A DNA stretch of 64,000 nucleotides from Planctomycetota bacterium (lineage in GTDB: Bacteria; Planctomycetota; B15-G4; SIAN01), in contig JAEUIC010000011.1 of assembly GCA_016795285.1 (NCBI GenBank), positions 62,001-126,000 of the forward strand. Direction: 5' to 3'. The notes under the pieces were generated by a model. That model saw nothing but the letters and a program-made list of their open reading frames with translations, was not told where the DNA came from and did not search any database. Below are positions 44,526-51,674 of this stretch, one piece after another; position 1 is the stretch's first letter; each line of letters starts with the position of its first letter. The translations under genes were made by a program, and so were the position numbers.

Positions 44526-45545
44526 CTACGGACGGTCCGGGTTCGTTCGGAGCGAAGCGGGCAGGCCGCGCGCCGCGTCGTTCGCGGCGTTCTGCGGCAC
44601 CCGCGCGTGGATCAGGAAGAGCGGCAGCGCGGCGCGCCTGCCGCCGGGAGCCTCCACGACGTAGGCATCGTCGAGTCGATCGACGGCCACGTCGACGAAG
44701 CCCGCCTTCTCGGCGCGGCTCTTCAGCTCGGTCGCGTCGAGGCCGAGCTTCAGGTCGGCCATCGCCTCGCCCATCCACGCCTCCTTGTGCGGCAGGAGGT
44801 CGGTGACGACGAGGCGGCCGCCCGGCTTGAGCGCGCGGCGCATGTCGCGCAGCGCCGCGAAGAGGTCGGGCACGTGGTGGAGGACGAGGCTCGCGAAGAT
44901 CGCGTCGACCTCGCCGTCGGCGAGCGGCAACCGGTCGAGCTCGCCCTGGCGGAACTCCACCTGCGCGGCGTGGCCGGCGAGGTTCTCCTTCGCGCGGGCG
45001 AGCATCGCCGCCGAGTGGTCGATGGCGATCACCCGCTCGACGACGCGCACCAGCGCGCGCGCCATGTAGCCGGTGCCGCAGCCGACGTCGGCCACCACCA
45101 GGCCCGGCGCGACCAGGCAAGCGAGCGCCCGCCAGCGCGCCGAGCCGTGCTCGAACGCGCTGCCGACCGCGTCCCATTCGGGCGCGACCCGATCGAAGAA
45201 GGCGCGGCTCTTCTTGCGCCGCTCGTCGAGCACTGCCTCGAGGCGGGTGAGGTCGTCGGCCCGCCCCTCCACCGCCGCGAGTCGGCTCTCGATCGCCGCC
45301 CACAGGTCGTCGGGCAGCGCGGCGCCGCGCGCCAGTTGCACCAGCACGTGCGCCCCTTCGCGCCGCTCGTCGAGCAGGCGCGCCTCGCGCAGCACCTTCA
45401 GGTGGTTGCTGACGCGCGACTGCGACATGGCGACGGCGCGGGCGAGCTCGCCGACGGCGAGTTCTTCGCGCGCCAAGAGCCCGAGCAGGCGCAGGCGCGT
45501 CGGGTCGGCGAGGATCTTCAGCAGCGTCGGGAGGGAGGTGGCCAC
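44526..45545 (-). CDS. ArsR-type regulator fused to SAM-dependent methyltransferase (SahR-like)
   Basis: This 339-residue protein has an N-terminal winged helix (LADPTRLRLLGLLAREELAV, then MSQSRVSNHLKVLREARLL, residues 12-60) and a class I methyltransferase domain (VVADVGCGTGYMARAL near residue 150, FASLVLHHVPDLF, GGRLVVTDLLPH). The same fusion next to ahcY is known from SahR-type regulators that sense S-adenosylhomocysteine and control methionine-cycle genes. Whether it still methylates anything is unclear. The GTG start at 45545 has no ribosome-binding site. An AT-rich promoter with repeats that could be its own operator lies directly upstream, so autoregulation of this gene and ahcY is inferred. 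Confidence 0.85.
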   Translation of the reverse strand: MATSLPTLLKILADPTRLRLLGLLAREELAVGELARAVAMSQSRVSNHLKVLREARLLDERREGAHVLVQLARGAALPDDLWAAIESRLAAVEGRADDLTRLEAVLDERRKKSRAFFDRVAPEWDAVGSAFEHGSARWRALACLVAPGLVVADVGCGTGYMARALVRVVERVIAIDHSAAMLARAKENLAGHAAQVEFRQGELDRLPLADGEVDAIFASLVLHHVPDLFAALRDMRRALKPGGRLVVTDLLPHKEAWMGEAMADLKLGLDATELKSRAEKAGFVDVAVDRLDDAYVVEAPGGRRAALPLFLIHARVPQNAANDAARGLPASLRTNPDRP

Positions 45546-45554
45546 GGCGCGAAG

Positions 45555-45582
45555 ATCATGACTTCATGACTCGATGATGCAA
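45555..45582 (-). promoter_or_regulatory. Promoter with overlapping operator for the regulator-ahcY operon
   Basis: On the reverse strand TTGCAT (45577-45582) and CATGAT (45555-45560) are spaced 16 nt, a fair -35/-10 pair. Within it lie two adjacent copies of TCATGACT (45556-45571 on the forward strand) and an inverted pair ATCAT/ATGAT. The stretch is strikingly AT-rich for this window. A start site near 45548 would make the mRNA nearly leaderless. Confidence 0.5.
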
Positions 45583-45640
45583 GATTGAATTCCACGGCGC
45601 TCCCCGGGTAAACGATCGGTTTCAGCTCCACACCGACCGC

Positions 45641-45660
45641 CCCTCCGAGCCCCCGGAGGG
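45641..45660 (-). terminator. Hairpin after the S9 peptidase gene
   Basis: CCCTCCG pairs with CGGAGGG around a six-base loop, 53 nt past the S9 peptidase stop on the reverse strand. There is no T-tract. It lies in the 167-bp gap before the ArsR-type gene's promoter. Confidence 0.35.
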
Positions 45661-45712
45661 CAGAACCGCGCCGCCGCTCACATCGCCCGCGTCGCCTCGA
45701 TGGGCGTCGCCG

Positions 45713-47743
45713 TCACTTCCGGTGGCGGTGGAACCACGCGACCGTCCCGTCGATCCAGCGCAGGATCGCGTTGCGGTCGCGGAACGAGTGCCCCTCGCTG
45801 TGCTCGATCACCAGCTCGCACGGCCGCCCGGCCGCGCGCAGCGCCCGCTCGAGCAACACGCTCTGCTCCAACGGCACGCGCCGATCGCGGCCGCCGTGGA
45901 AGAGGAGCAGCGGCGCCCGCAGCGTGGCGAGCTGGTGCAGCGGAGAACGGGCGTCGTACCGCTCGCCCGCCTCCTCGACCGGCCCGCCGAGGCCGAGCCG
46001 CGCGAGCTGCGGCAGATCGCTGGTCGCCTCGAAGCGGCGCCAATCGCTGACGCCAGCCGTCGCGCTCGCCGCGGCGAAGCGGTCGCTGCGCGTCAGCGCG
46101 AGTTCGGCGAGGAAGGCGCCGTAGCTGTGGCCGAGCAGGTAGAGGCGACGCGGATCGGCGAGGCCGCGCGCGACCAGCGTCGCCGCCAGTGCGTCGAGAT
46201 CGTCGAGTTCGCGCCCGCCGAAGTCGCCGCGGTTCGCCTCGCCGAAGGGCTGCGAGTAGCCGGCCGAGCCGCGCAGGTTCGGCGCGCAGACGGCGAAGCC
46301 GGCCGCGACGAACGCCTCGGCGTAGCCGTCGTTGAAGCGCGCCGTCGCGCGACCGTTGCTGCCGCCGTGGAGCAGCACGATGGTCGGCCACGGCGCCGGC
46401 GAATCGGGCGTCAGCCAGAGCGCCTCGCCGTGCGCCGCGGCGCCGGACACGGCACGAGGCGCCCCATCCCCGACTGCATCTCCCACTGCATCCCCCACGG
46501 CGCCCGCCAGCGCGAAGGCGAGCCGCTCGCCGCGCGCCAACGGCCGCTGCGCGAGCGCCGCGTTGCGCGCGCTGAGCGGCATCGCGACCCAGTCGCGCGA
46601 CGACCCGGTCACCAGTTGCTCGGGGCGGCCGGGCCCCGAGACGACCGCGAGGAAGGTGCCGTCGCTCGCCACGTCGAGGTGCTGCCACGACTCGAGCGCG
46701 TCGTGGACGAAGCGCACCATGGGCGGCGCGCCGCCGCGCCCCTCCGGCTCGATGCGCGCCACGTGGTCGGCGAGCCCGTGCTGCGTGACGGCGGCGATGG
46801 CGCCGTGCGCGTCGACGCAGAGCCGCTCGCGGAAGCCATTCACCCCATCCCCGAGCGAGAGCGGCGCCTCGCGCGTCAGGTTGCGGCAGAAGCCGTTGCC
46901 GAGGTCGAAGCGCAGCAGGTCGCGCTTGCCCGGCTCGAGCAGCGTGCGCGCCGACCACCACACGCAGTGGAGCTGGCGCGAGTCGGCGCTGAAGGCGGGG
47001 CGCCCGGCGATGCCGCGGCCGTCGGTGAGGCGGCGCAGCGCGCCGGTCGCCAGATCGGCGACGAAGAGGTCGAGCGGCTCGCCTTCGGGCGCGCCGGTCG
47101 GCTGCTCGGTGGCGATCAGCGCCAGCGTGCGGCCATCGGGCGACAGGCGGGCGTCCTCGACGGTGAGCCGGCCGAAGTCGAGCAGCGTCTCGCCGAGCTC
47201 CTGCGTCGCGAGGTCGGCGCGCGCGAGCTGCGCCGTGCGGTAGCCCGGCCCTTCGACCACGTGCAGCACCAGCAGCTCGTCGCCGTCGGCCCGCGCCCGC
47301 CAGAAGAGGTCGAATGCGCCGCGCGATGCATCGGGGAAGAGCGCGAGCCGGGGCGGCTCGTCGTCGGGCGCGATCCAGACCTCGGCTTGCGGCGGCGCGC
47401 GCAGCACGAAGGCGGCGCGCCCGTCGCGCGCCCACTCGACCTGCCCGAGCGCCGTGTTCGCCAGCACGAGCGGCGGCTGCGCGTCGCCCGCCGCCCGCGT
47501 CAACCGATGGTCGACCAACCGCAACTCGCTCGCGGCGAGGCCGTCGATCTCGAAGCTGAGCGCGCGCGTGCCGTCGGGGCGCAGCGAGAGCGCGCGGTAG
47601 TAGGTGCGCGCCAGCAGATCGGCCGGTGCCGGCGGCGGGCCGCGCGTGCCGTCGCAAAGGAAGCACGCGACCGCGGCGAGCCGCTCGATCGCCCGCAGGA
47701 AGCCGTTCGCCGGCGCCGCTCGCCCCATCCGCTTGCGCTCCAT
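45713..47743 (-). CDS. S9-family (prolyl oligopeptidase-like) serine peptidase
   Basis: This 676-residue cytoplasmic-type peptidase has an N-terminal WD40-like beta-propeller (about residues 45-410, with repeats such as LSPDGRTLALIAT and FSADSRQLHCVWW) and a C-terminal alpha/beta-hydrolase domain. The triad is Ser540 in LLGHSYGAFLAELALT, Asp in FHGGRDRRVP and His in EHSEGHSFRD. It should cleave short peptides, as in the DPP/acylaminoacyl peptidase group. A 12-bp repeat encodes GAVGDAVGDAVGD between the domains. The ATG at 47743 has no ribosome-binding site. TACCTT lies 13 nt upstream. Confidence 0.85.
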   Translation of the reverse strand: MERKRMGRAAPANGFLRAIERLAAVACFLCDGTRGPPPAPADLLARTYYRALSLRPDGTRALSFEIDGLAASELRLVDHRLTRAAGDAQPPLVLANTALGQVEWARDGRAAFVLRAPPQAEVWIAPDDEPPRLALFPDASRGAFDLFWRARADGDELLVLHVVEGPGYRTAQLARADLATQELGETLLDFGRLTVEDARLSPDGRTLALIATEQPTGAPEGEPLDLFVADLATGALRRLTDGRGIAGRPAFSADSRQLHCVWWSARTLLEPGKRDLLRFDLGNGFCRNLTREAPLSLGDGVNGFRERLCVDAHGAIAAVTQHGLADHVARIEPEGRGGAPPMVRFVHDALESWQHLDVASDGTFLAVVSGPGRPEQLVTGSSRDWVAMPLSARNAALAQRPLARGERLAFALAGAVGDAVGDAVGDGAPRAVSGAAAHGEALWLTPDSPAPWPTIVLLHGGSNGRATARFNDGYAEAFVAAGFAVCAPNLRGSAGYSQPFGEANRGDFGGRELDDLDALAATLVARGLADPRRLYLLGHSYGAFLAELALTRSDRFAAASATAGVSDWRRFEATSDLPQLARLGLGGPVEEAGERYDARSPLHQLATLRAPLLLFHGGRDRRVPLEQSVLLERALRAAGRPCELVIEHSEGHSFRDRNAILRWIDGTVAWFHRHRK
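46465..46500 (-). repeat. 12-bp tandem repeat, 3 copies, in the S9 peptidase gene
   Basis: CATCCCCGACTG, CATCTCCCACTG and CATCCCCCACGG follow each other at 46465-46500 and encode a 4-residue unit (VGDA) in the linker between propeller and hydrolase domain. The frame is kept. Confidence 0.7.
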
Positions 47744-47756
47744 GCCCGCGGCGCAG

Positions 47757-47762
47757 AAGGTA
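47757..47762 (-). promoter_or_regulatory. -10-like box GC-TACCTT
   Basis: TACCTT on the reverse strand lies 13 nt before the S9 peptidase ATG, which has no Shine-Dalgarno sequence. A very short leader is implied. Confidence 0.35.
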
Positions 47763-47822
47763 GCGCGGCGCGGCGCTTCCGACAGGTCGCCGCCGCCGGA
47801 CGCGCGCCGCCGTGCGGCGTTC

Positions 47823-47846
47823 GCCGCTCGAACCGCCGCTCGAACC
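47823..47846 (+). repeat. 12-bp tandem duplication upstream of a ribosome-binding site
   Basis: GCCGCTCGAACC occurs twice (47823-47834, 47835-47846), directly followed by GCCGAGGAGCCGCT and the GTG start at 47861. The AGGAG itself is outside the repeat. Confidence 0.65.
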
Positions 47847-47860
47847 GCCGAGGAGCCGCT

Positions 47861-48634
47861 GTGCGCCAGACGATCGAACTCGCCGACGGCGGCCGACTGG
47901 TCGGCGACGTGACGCTGGAGCGAGCGGGCGCGCCGCTGGCGCTCTACCTGCACGGCCTCGGCTCCCACCGCGGCGGCACCAAGGCGACCTGGCTCGAGCA
48001 GGAGCTGGTGGCGCGCGGCTACGGCTTCGCGCGCTTCGACTTCCGCGGCCACGGCGAATCGAGCGGCCAGTTCGACGAGCTGACCCTCACGCGCCTGCTC
48101 GAAGATGTCGCCGCCGTCACCGCCCACCTCGCGAGCGGACGCGCGGGCGCGCCGCCGCGCGCGCTGCTGCTGATCGGCGCCTCGCTCGGCGGCCTCGCCG
48201 CGGCGTGGCACGCGCTGCTCGCCCCGCGCGAACCGCTGCCGATCGCCGGGCAAGTGCTGATCGCGCCGGCCTTCCGGCTGCTCGAGCGCTACCTCGCCGC
48301 GATCGGCCCGGAGGGGCGCGCCCGCTGGGAGCGCGACGGGCGCTTCCGCTTCGCCGGCCCGTGGTTCGAGTTCGACCTGCGCTTTGCGGCGGTGGTCGAC
48401 GCGCAGCGCTACGCTCACGCGCGCTTGCTCGAGGAGTCGCGGGTGCCGGCGCTCCTCCTGCACGGCAGCGCCGACGAGACGACGCCGCTCGAAGGGAGCG
48501 TCGCCTTCGCCCGCGACTGCCGCGCGCAACGGCCACGCCTGGTGACGATCGCCGGCGGCGACCATCGCCTCACCGCGGCGCGCGAGCAGCTCTGCGACGA
48601 GATCGTGCGCTTCGCCGAAGGAGTCTGCCGATGA
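47861..48634 (+). CDS. Alpha/beta hydrolase
   Basis: This 257-residue enzyme has the oxyanion region LYLHGLGSHRGG (about residues 29-40), the nucleophile elbow IGASLGG (Ser near 104), an acidic residue in LLHGSADETTPLEG and the His in IAGGDHRLT. It is a serine esterase/lipase-like or dienelactone-hydrolase-like protein with unknown substrate. The GTG at 47861 has AGGAG 6 nt upstream. It is divergent from the S9 peptidase gene, and its stop overlaps the di-heme peroxidase start (ATGA). Confidence 0.82.
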   Translation: MRQTIELADGGRLVGDVTLERAGAPLALYLHGLGSHRGGTKATWLEQELVARGYGFARFDFRGHGESSGQFDELTLTRLLEDVAAVTAHLASGRAGAPPRALLLIGASLGGLAAAWHALLAPREPLPIAGQVLIAPAFRLLERYLAAIGPEGRARWERDGRFRFAGPWFEFDLRFAAVVDAQRYAHARLLEESRVPALLLHGSADETTPLEGSVAFARDCRAQRPRLVTIAGGDHRLTAAREQLCDEIVRFAEGVCR

Positions 48635-49836
48635 CGGGATCGCGACCGCTCGCCGCTCGCCTTCGTTCGCGCCGCGTCGTCGTCGCGCTGGCGCTCGGCT
48701 CGTGCGTCGCCCTGCTCGGCGCCTCGCTGCGCGCCGCGTCGCAGGGCGCGCAGGAGGGCGGCGCCGCGAAGCCGCCGCTGCCGCGCGACACGCTCACCGA
48801 GGCCGACGTCGCCGGGCTGCCGCTGCTCGGCCTCGGCGACACGGTGCCGGGGGTCGAGTCGACGCCGCTCGCGCTCGCTCGTGCCGCGCTCGGTCGCCGC
48901 CTCTTCTTCGATCCGATCCTCTCGCTCGACAAGACGGTGAGCTGCGCCTCCTGCCACGATCCGCAGAAGGGGTTCGCCACCAACGACGTGCGACCGCTCG
49001 GCGTCGGCGGCCAGCTCTGCGATCGCAACTCGCCGCCCCTCTTCAACCGCGCGTTCGGCACGACCCACGTCTGGGACGGGCGCGCCGCGACGCTCGAGGC
49101 GCAGGTGGTGATGCCGATCGAGCATCCCCACGAGATGGCGCTGCCGCTCGCCGACGCGGTGGCGCGCCTCGCGGCCGACGCGGAGTACCGCGCGCTCTTC
49201 GCCGCGGCGGGCGCGCCCGAGCCCGACGTCGCCTCGCTCTCCGCCGCGCTCGCCGAGTTCCTGCGGCGCCTCGTGGTGGGCGACTCGCCGATCGACCGCT
49301 TCCGCGCCGCGAAGGGGAAGCTCACGCCGCAGGAGCGGCGCGGCCTCTGGATCTTCGACAGCAAGGGACGTTGCTGGAAGTGCCACTCCGGGCCGAACTT
49401 CAGCGACGAGAAGTTCCACAACACCGGCGTCGGCGCGAAGGAGGGGGTACCGGAGGCGGGCCGTTTCGCAGTCACCGGCGACCCGACCGACCGCGGCGCC
49501 TTCAAGACGCCGACGCTGCGCATGGTGGCGAAGACGGCGCCCTACATGCACGACGGCAGCCTCGCCACGCTCGAGGAGGTGGTCCGCTTCTACGCGCGTG
49601 GCGGCAACCGGAACGAGCAGCTCGACCCGCGCATGGAGCCGTTCGAGATCAGCGACGACGACGTCGCCGCGCTGGTGGCGCTGCTCGAGGCGCTCTCGCG
49701 CCGCGGCGACGAGGCGCCGGCGGGCGCCGCCGAAGCGGACGACGCCGAGTCGGAGCCGCCGTCCGCCGCGCCGCCCGCGACCGCGCCGGCCCCCGCCGCG
49801 AAGCCAACGAAGAACGGCCGCCGACGCGCCTACTGA
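48631..49836 (+). CDS. Di-heme cytochrome c peroxidase (MauG/CcpA-like)
   Basis: This 401-residue exported protein has an Arg-rich n-region and signal peptide ending near ASLRAAS. Two heme c sites are present: C105-A-S-C108-H109 and C248-W-K-C251-H252. Met residues in MPIEHPHEM and APYMHDGSLATL are candidates for the other axial ligands. Bacterial di-heme peroxidases reduce H2O2 with electrons from small cytochromes, while MauG types oxidise proteins; the sequence does not decide which. The C-terminal 45 residues are Ala/Pro-rich and end in a basic tail. It is coupled to the alpha/beta hydrolase gene by a 4-nt overlap. Confidence 0.88.
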   Translation: MTGSRPLAARLRSRRVVVALALGSCVALLGASLRAASQGAQEGGAAKPPLPRDTLTEADVAGLPLLGLGDTVPGVESTPLALARAALGRRLFFDPILSLDKTVSCASCHDPQKGFATNDVRPLGVGGQLCDRNSPPLFNRAFGTTHVWDGRAATLEAQVVMPIEHPHEMALPLADAVARLAADAEYRALFAAAGAPEPDVASLSAALAEFLRRLVVGDSPIDRFRAAKGKLTPQERRGLWIFDSKGRCWKCHSGPNFSDEKFHNTGVGAKEGVPEAGRFAVTGDPTDRGAFKTPTLRMVAKTAPYMHDGSLATLEEVVRFYARGGNRNEQLDPRMEPFEISDDDVAALVALLEALSRRGDEAPAGAAEADDAESEPPSAAPPATAPAPAAKPTKNGRRRAY

Positions 49837-49850
49837 GCGCGAGCGCGCGC

Positions 49851-49856
49851 TAACTT
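49851..49856 (+). promoter_or_regulatory. -10-like box GC-TAACTT, probable leaderless promoter
   Basis: TAACTT is followed by six bases (CTCGGC) and then the GTG start at 49863, with no ribosome-binding site. The arrangement is nearly identical to that before the sigma factor gene at 25288. Confidence 0.5.
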
Positions 49857-49862
49857 CTCGGC

Positions 49863-51674
49863 GTGACTGCGCGCCGCCCCACCGCCGACTCGCTGCCCGC
49901 CGACGCCACCTTCGCCGTCCATCCGATCGGCGTGGTCCGCTCGCCGTTCCGCGTCCACGTCGGGACACCGCGCCAACCGGGCGTCGCACCGATCGCCGAC
50001 GGCGAGATCGTGCTGCGCGCGGGATTGCAGAACTGCTTGAAGGACCTGAAGGGGTTCAGCCACCTCTGGGTCCTCTTCTGGTGCAATTTCAGCCGCGGCT
50101 GGAACGCGCAGGTCGTGCCGCCGCGCGACACCGTGAAGCGCGGCCTCTTCGCGACCCGCTCGCCCCACCGCCCCAACCCGATCGGCCTCTCGGTCGTGCA
50201 GCTCCTCGACGTGCGCGGCACGCGACTGCGCGTGCGCGGGCTCGACATGCTGGAGGGCACGCCCGTGCTCGACTTGAAGCCCTACGTCCGCTACGCCGAC
50301 TCGCGCCCCGACGCGAGCGACGGTTGGCTCGCCGAACTGCCGCCCGAGCCGCTGCCCGACCACCGCGACTGGCAAGCGACGCCCGCGGCCGCGAAGCGGG
50401 GGCGGCGCGCGCTGCCGTCGCTGCTGCTCGCCGCCGCGCTGCTCGGCTCGGCGCTGCTGCCGGGCTGCGCTCCCGAGGGCGCCTCGTCGCCGAGCGCGCC
50501 GACGCCCGCCGCGCCGATCGCCGGCCCGGCCCCCGGCCAAGCGACCATCGCCGCCGACGCGACCACCGTCGAGGGCGATGGCGTCCTCGACGCCTGGATC
50601 GCGCCGCCGAGCAAGGGCGATGAAGCGGGCGCGCTGCCGTGGTTCCAGCAGGCGGTCGCGCAGCGCGGCGCCTTCCGCAGCCGCAGCGCCGTGCGCGCCT
50701 TCGAGAAGGCGCTCGAGCTCGACCCGGCCCACCTCGGCGCGCTGGTCGAGTACGGCTTCCTGCTGCTCGAGCCGGGGGCGGAGCAGAACCTCGGGCTCGC
50801 GCTGCTGCAGTTCCGCCGCGCGCAGTTGGTCGTCGAAGGGCAGCTCCACGCGATGGTCGGCGAGGGGGTCGCGCGCGCCGCGCTGAACGACGTCGCGCGC
50901 GCCGAGTCGCTCCTGCGCCACGCGCTCGAGAAGCTGCCGGAGAGCGCGATCGGGCGGCGGGCGTGGGCGGCGATCGCGTTGGGCGACGTCTGCGCCAACG
51001 ACGGCCGCCAGGAGGAGGCGCTCGCCCTCTACCGTCAGGCGAGCGGCGACGCGATCCCGGCGCTGCAACGTGGCAGCGCGCTGGTGCGCCTCGCCGACCT
51101 GCAGGCGCAGCTCGATCGGCCGACCGAGGCGCTCGCGACCGTGCGGCGCGCGCTGGCCGTCGACCCGGAGAACGTGCGCGCCCACTACCTGCTGGCGCAG
51201 CTCCTGACCAAGAGCGGCGACGCCGAGGGCGGCGCCAAGGAGGCGCGCATCCACGAGCTGCTCCGCTCGTTGCGCGACCACCTCTCGACGCGCTACGTGA
51301 ACGATGCGGCGCGCCGCACCGCGCTCTGGCGCGAGCTCGCGACCGCGTGGCCCGAGCACCGCCGGCTGCTCCACTCGCTGGTGCGCGATCAGCTGGAGGG
51401 GGGCGACTTCGTCGGCGCGAAGGGGACGGCGGCCGAGATCGAGGCGCGCGACGGCGCGAGCGCCGAGGTGCACTGGCTCGCGGCGCGCGCGCTGGCCGGC
51501 TGCGGCGACCTCGACGGCGCGAAGAAGCGCGCCGACGCGATGCAGCAGCTCGACCCGGCGGTACCGCCCGGCGTGCTGCGGACAGTGCTCGACGACTGGC
51601 GGCGCGGCAATCCGGAGACGGTCGACGCCACGGCGTTCGATCGAGCGCTGCGCGCCTGGTTGGGCGGCGCGTGA
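49863..51674 (+). CDS. TrmO-like tRNA methyltransferase domain fused to a TPR lipoprotein-like region
   Basis: The reading frame encodes 603 residues in two unlike parts. Residues 15-170 are a TrmO/TsaA (UPF0066) domain with IGVVRSPF, RSPHRPNPIG (99-108) and LEGTPVLDLKPYVRYAD, which uses SAM to methylate t6A37 in tRNA. Residues 178-202 look like a lipoprotein signal (KRGRR, a hydrophobic run at 183-200, then Cys202), and 235-580 are TPR-like helices. No ATG, GTG or TTG lies near residue 178, so a separate start for the second part is not visible. As read, the enzyme part would be cytoplasmic and the TPR part periplasmic. The stop overlaps a CRTAC1 gene by 4 nt, and TPR lipoprotein plus CRTAC1 is a common pair. 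Confidence 0.8.
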   Translation: MTARRPTADSLPADATFAVHPIGVVRSPFRVHVGTPRQPGVAPIADGEIVLRAGLQNCLKDLKGFSHLWVLFWCNFSRGWNAQVVPPRDTVKRGLFATRSPHRPNPIGLSVVQLLDVRGTRLRVRGLDMLEGTPVLDLKPYVRYADSRPDASDGWLAELPPEPLPDHRDWQATPAAAKRGRRALPSLLLAAALLGSALLPGCAPEGASSPSAPTPAAPIAGPAPGQATIAADATTVEGDGVLDAWIAPPSKGDEAGALPWFQQAVAQRGAFRSRSAVRAFEKALELDPAHLGALVEYGFLLLEPGAEQNLGLALLQFRRAQLVVEGQLHAMVGEGVARAALNDVARAESLLRHALEKLPESAIGRRAWAAIALGDVCANDGRQEEALALYRQASGDAIPALQRGSALVRLADLQAQLDRPTEALATVRRALAVDPENVRAHYLLAQLLTKSGDAEGGAKEARIHELLRSLRDHLSTRYVNDAARRTALWRELATAWPEHRRLLHSLVRDQLEGGDFVGAKGTAAEIEARDGASAEVHWLAARALAGCGDLDGAKKRADAMQQLDPAVPPGVLRTVLDDWRRGNPETVDATAFDRALRAWLGGA

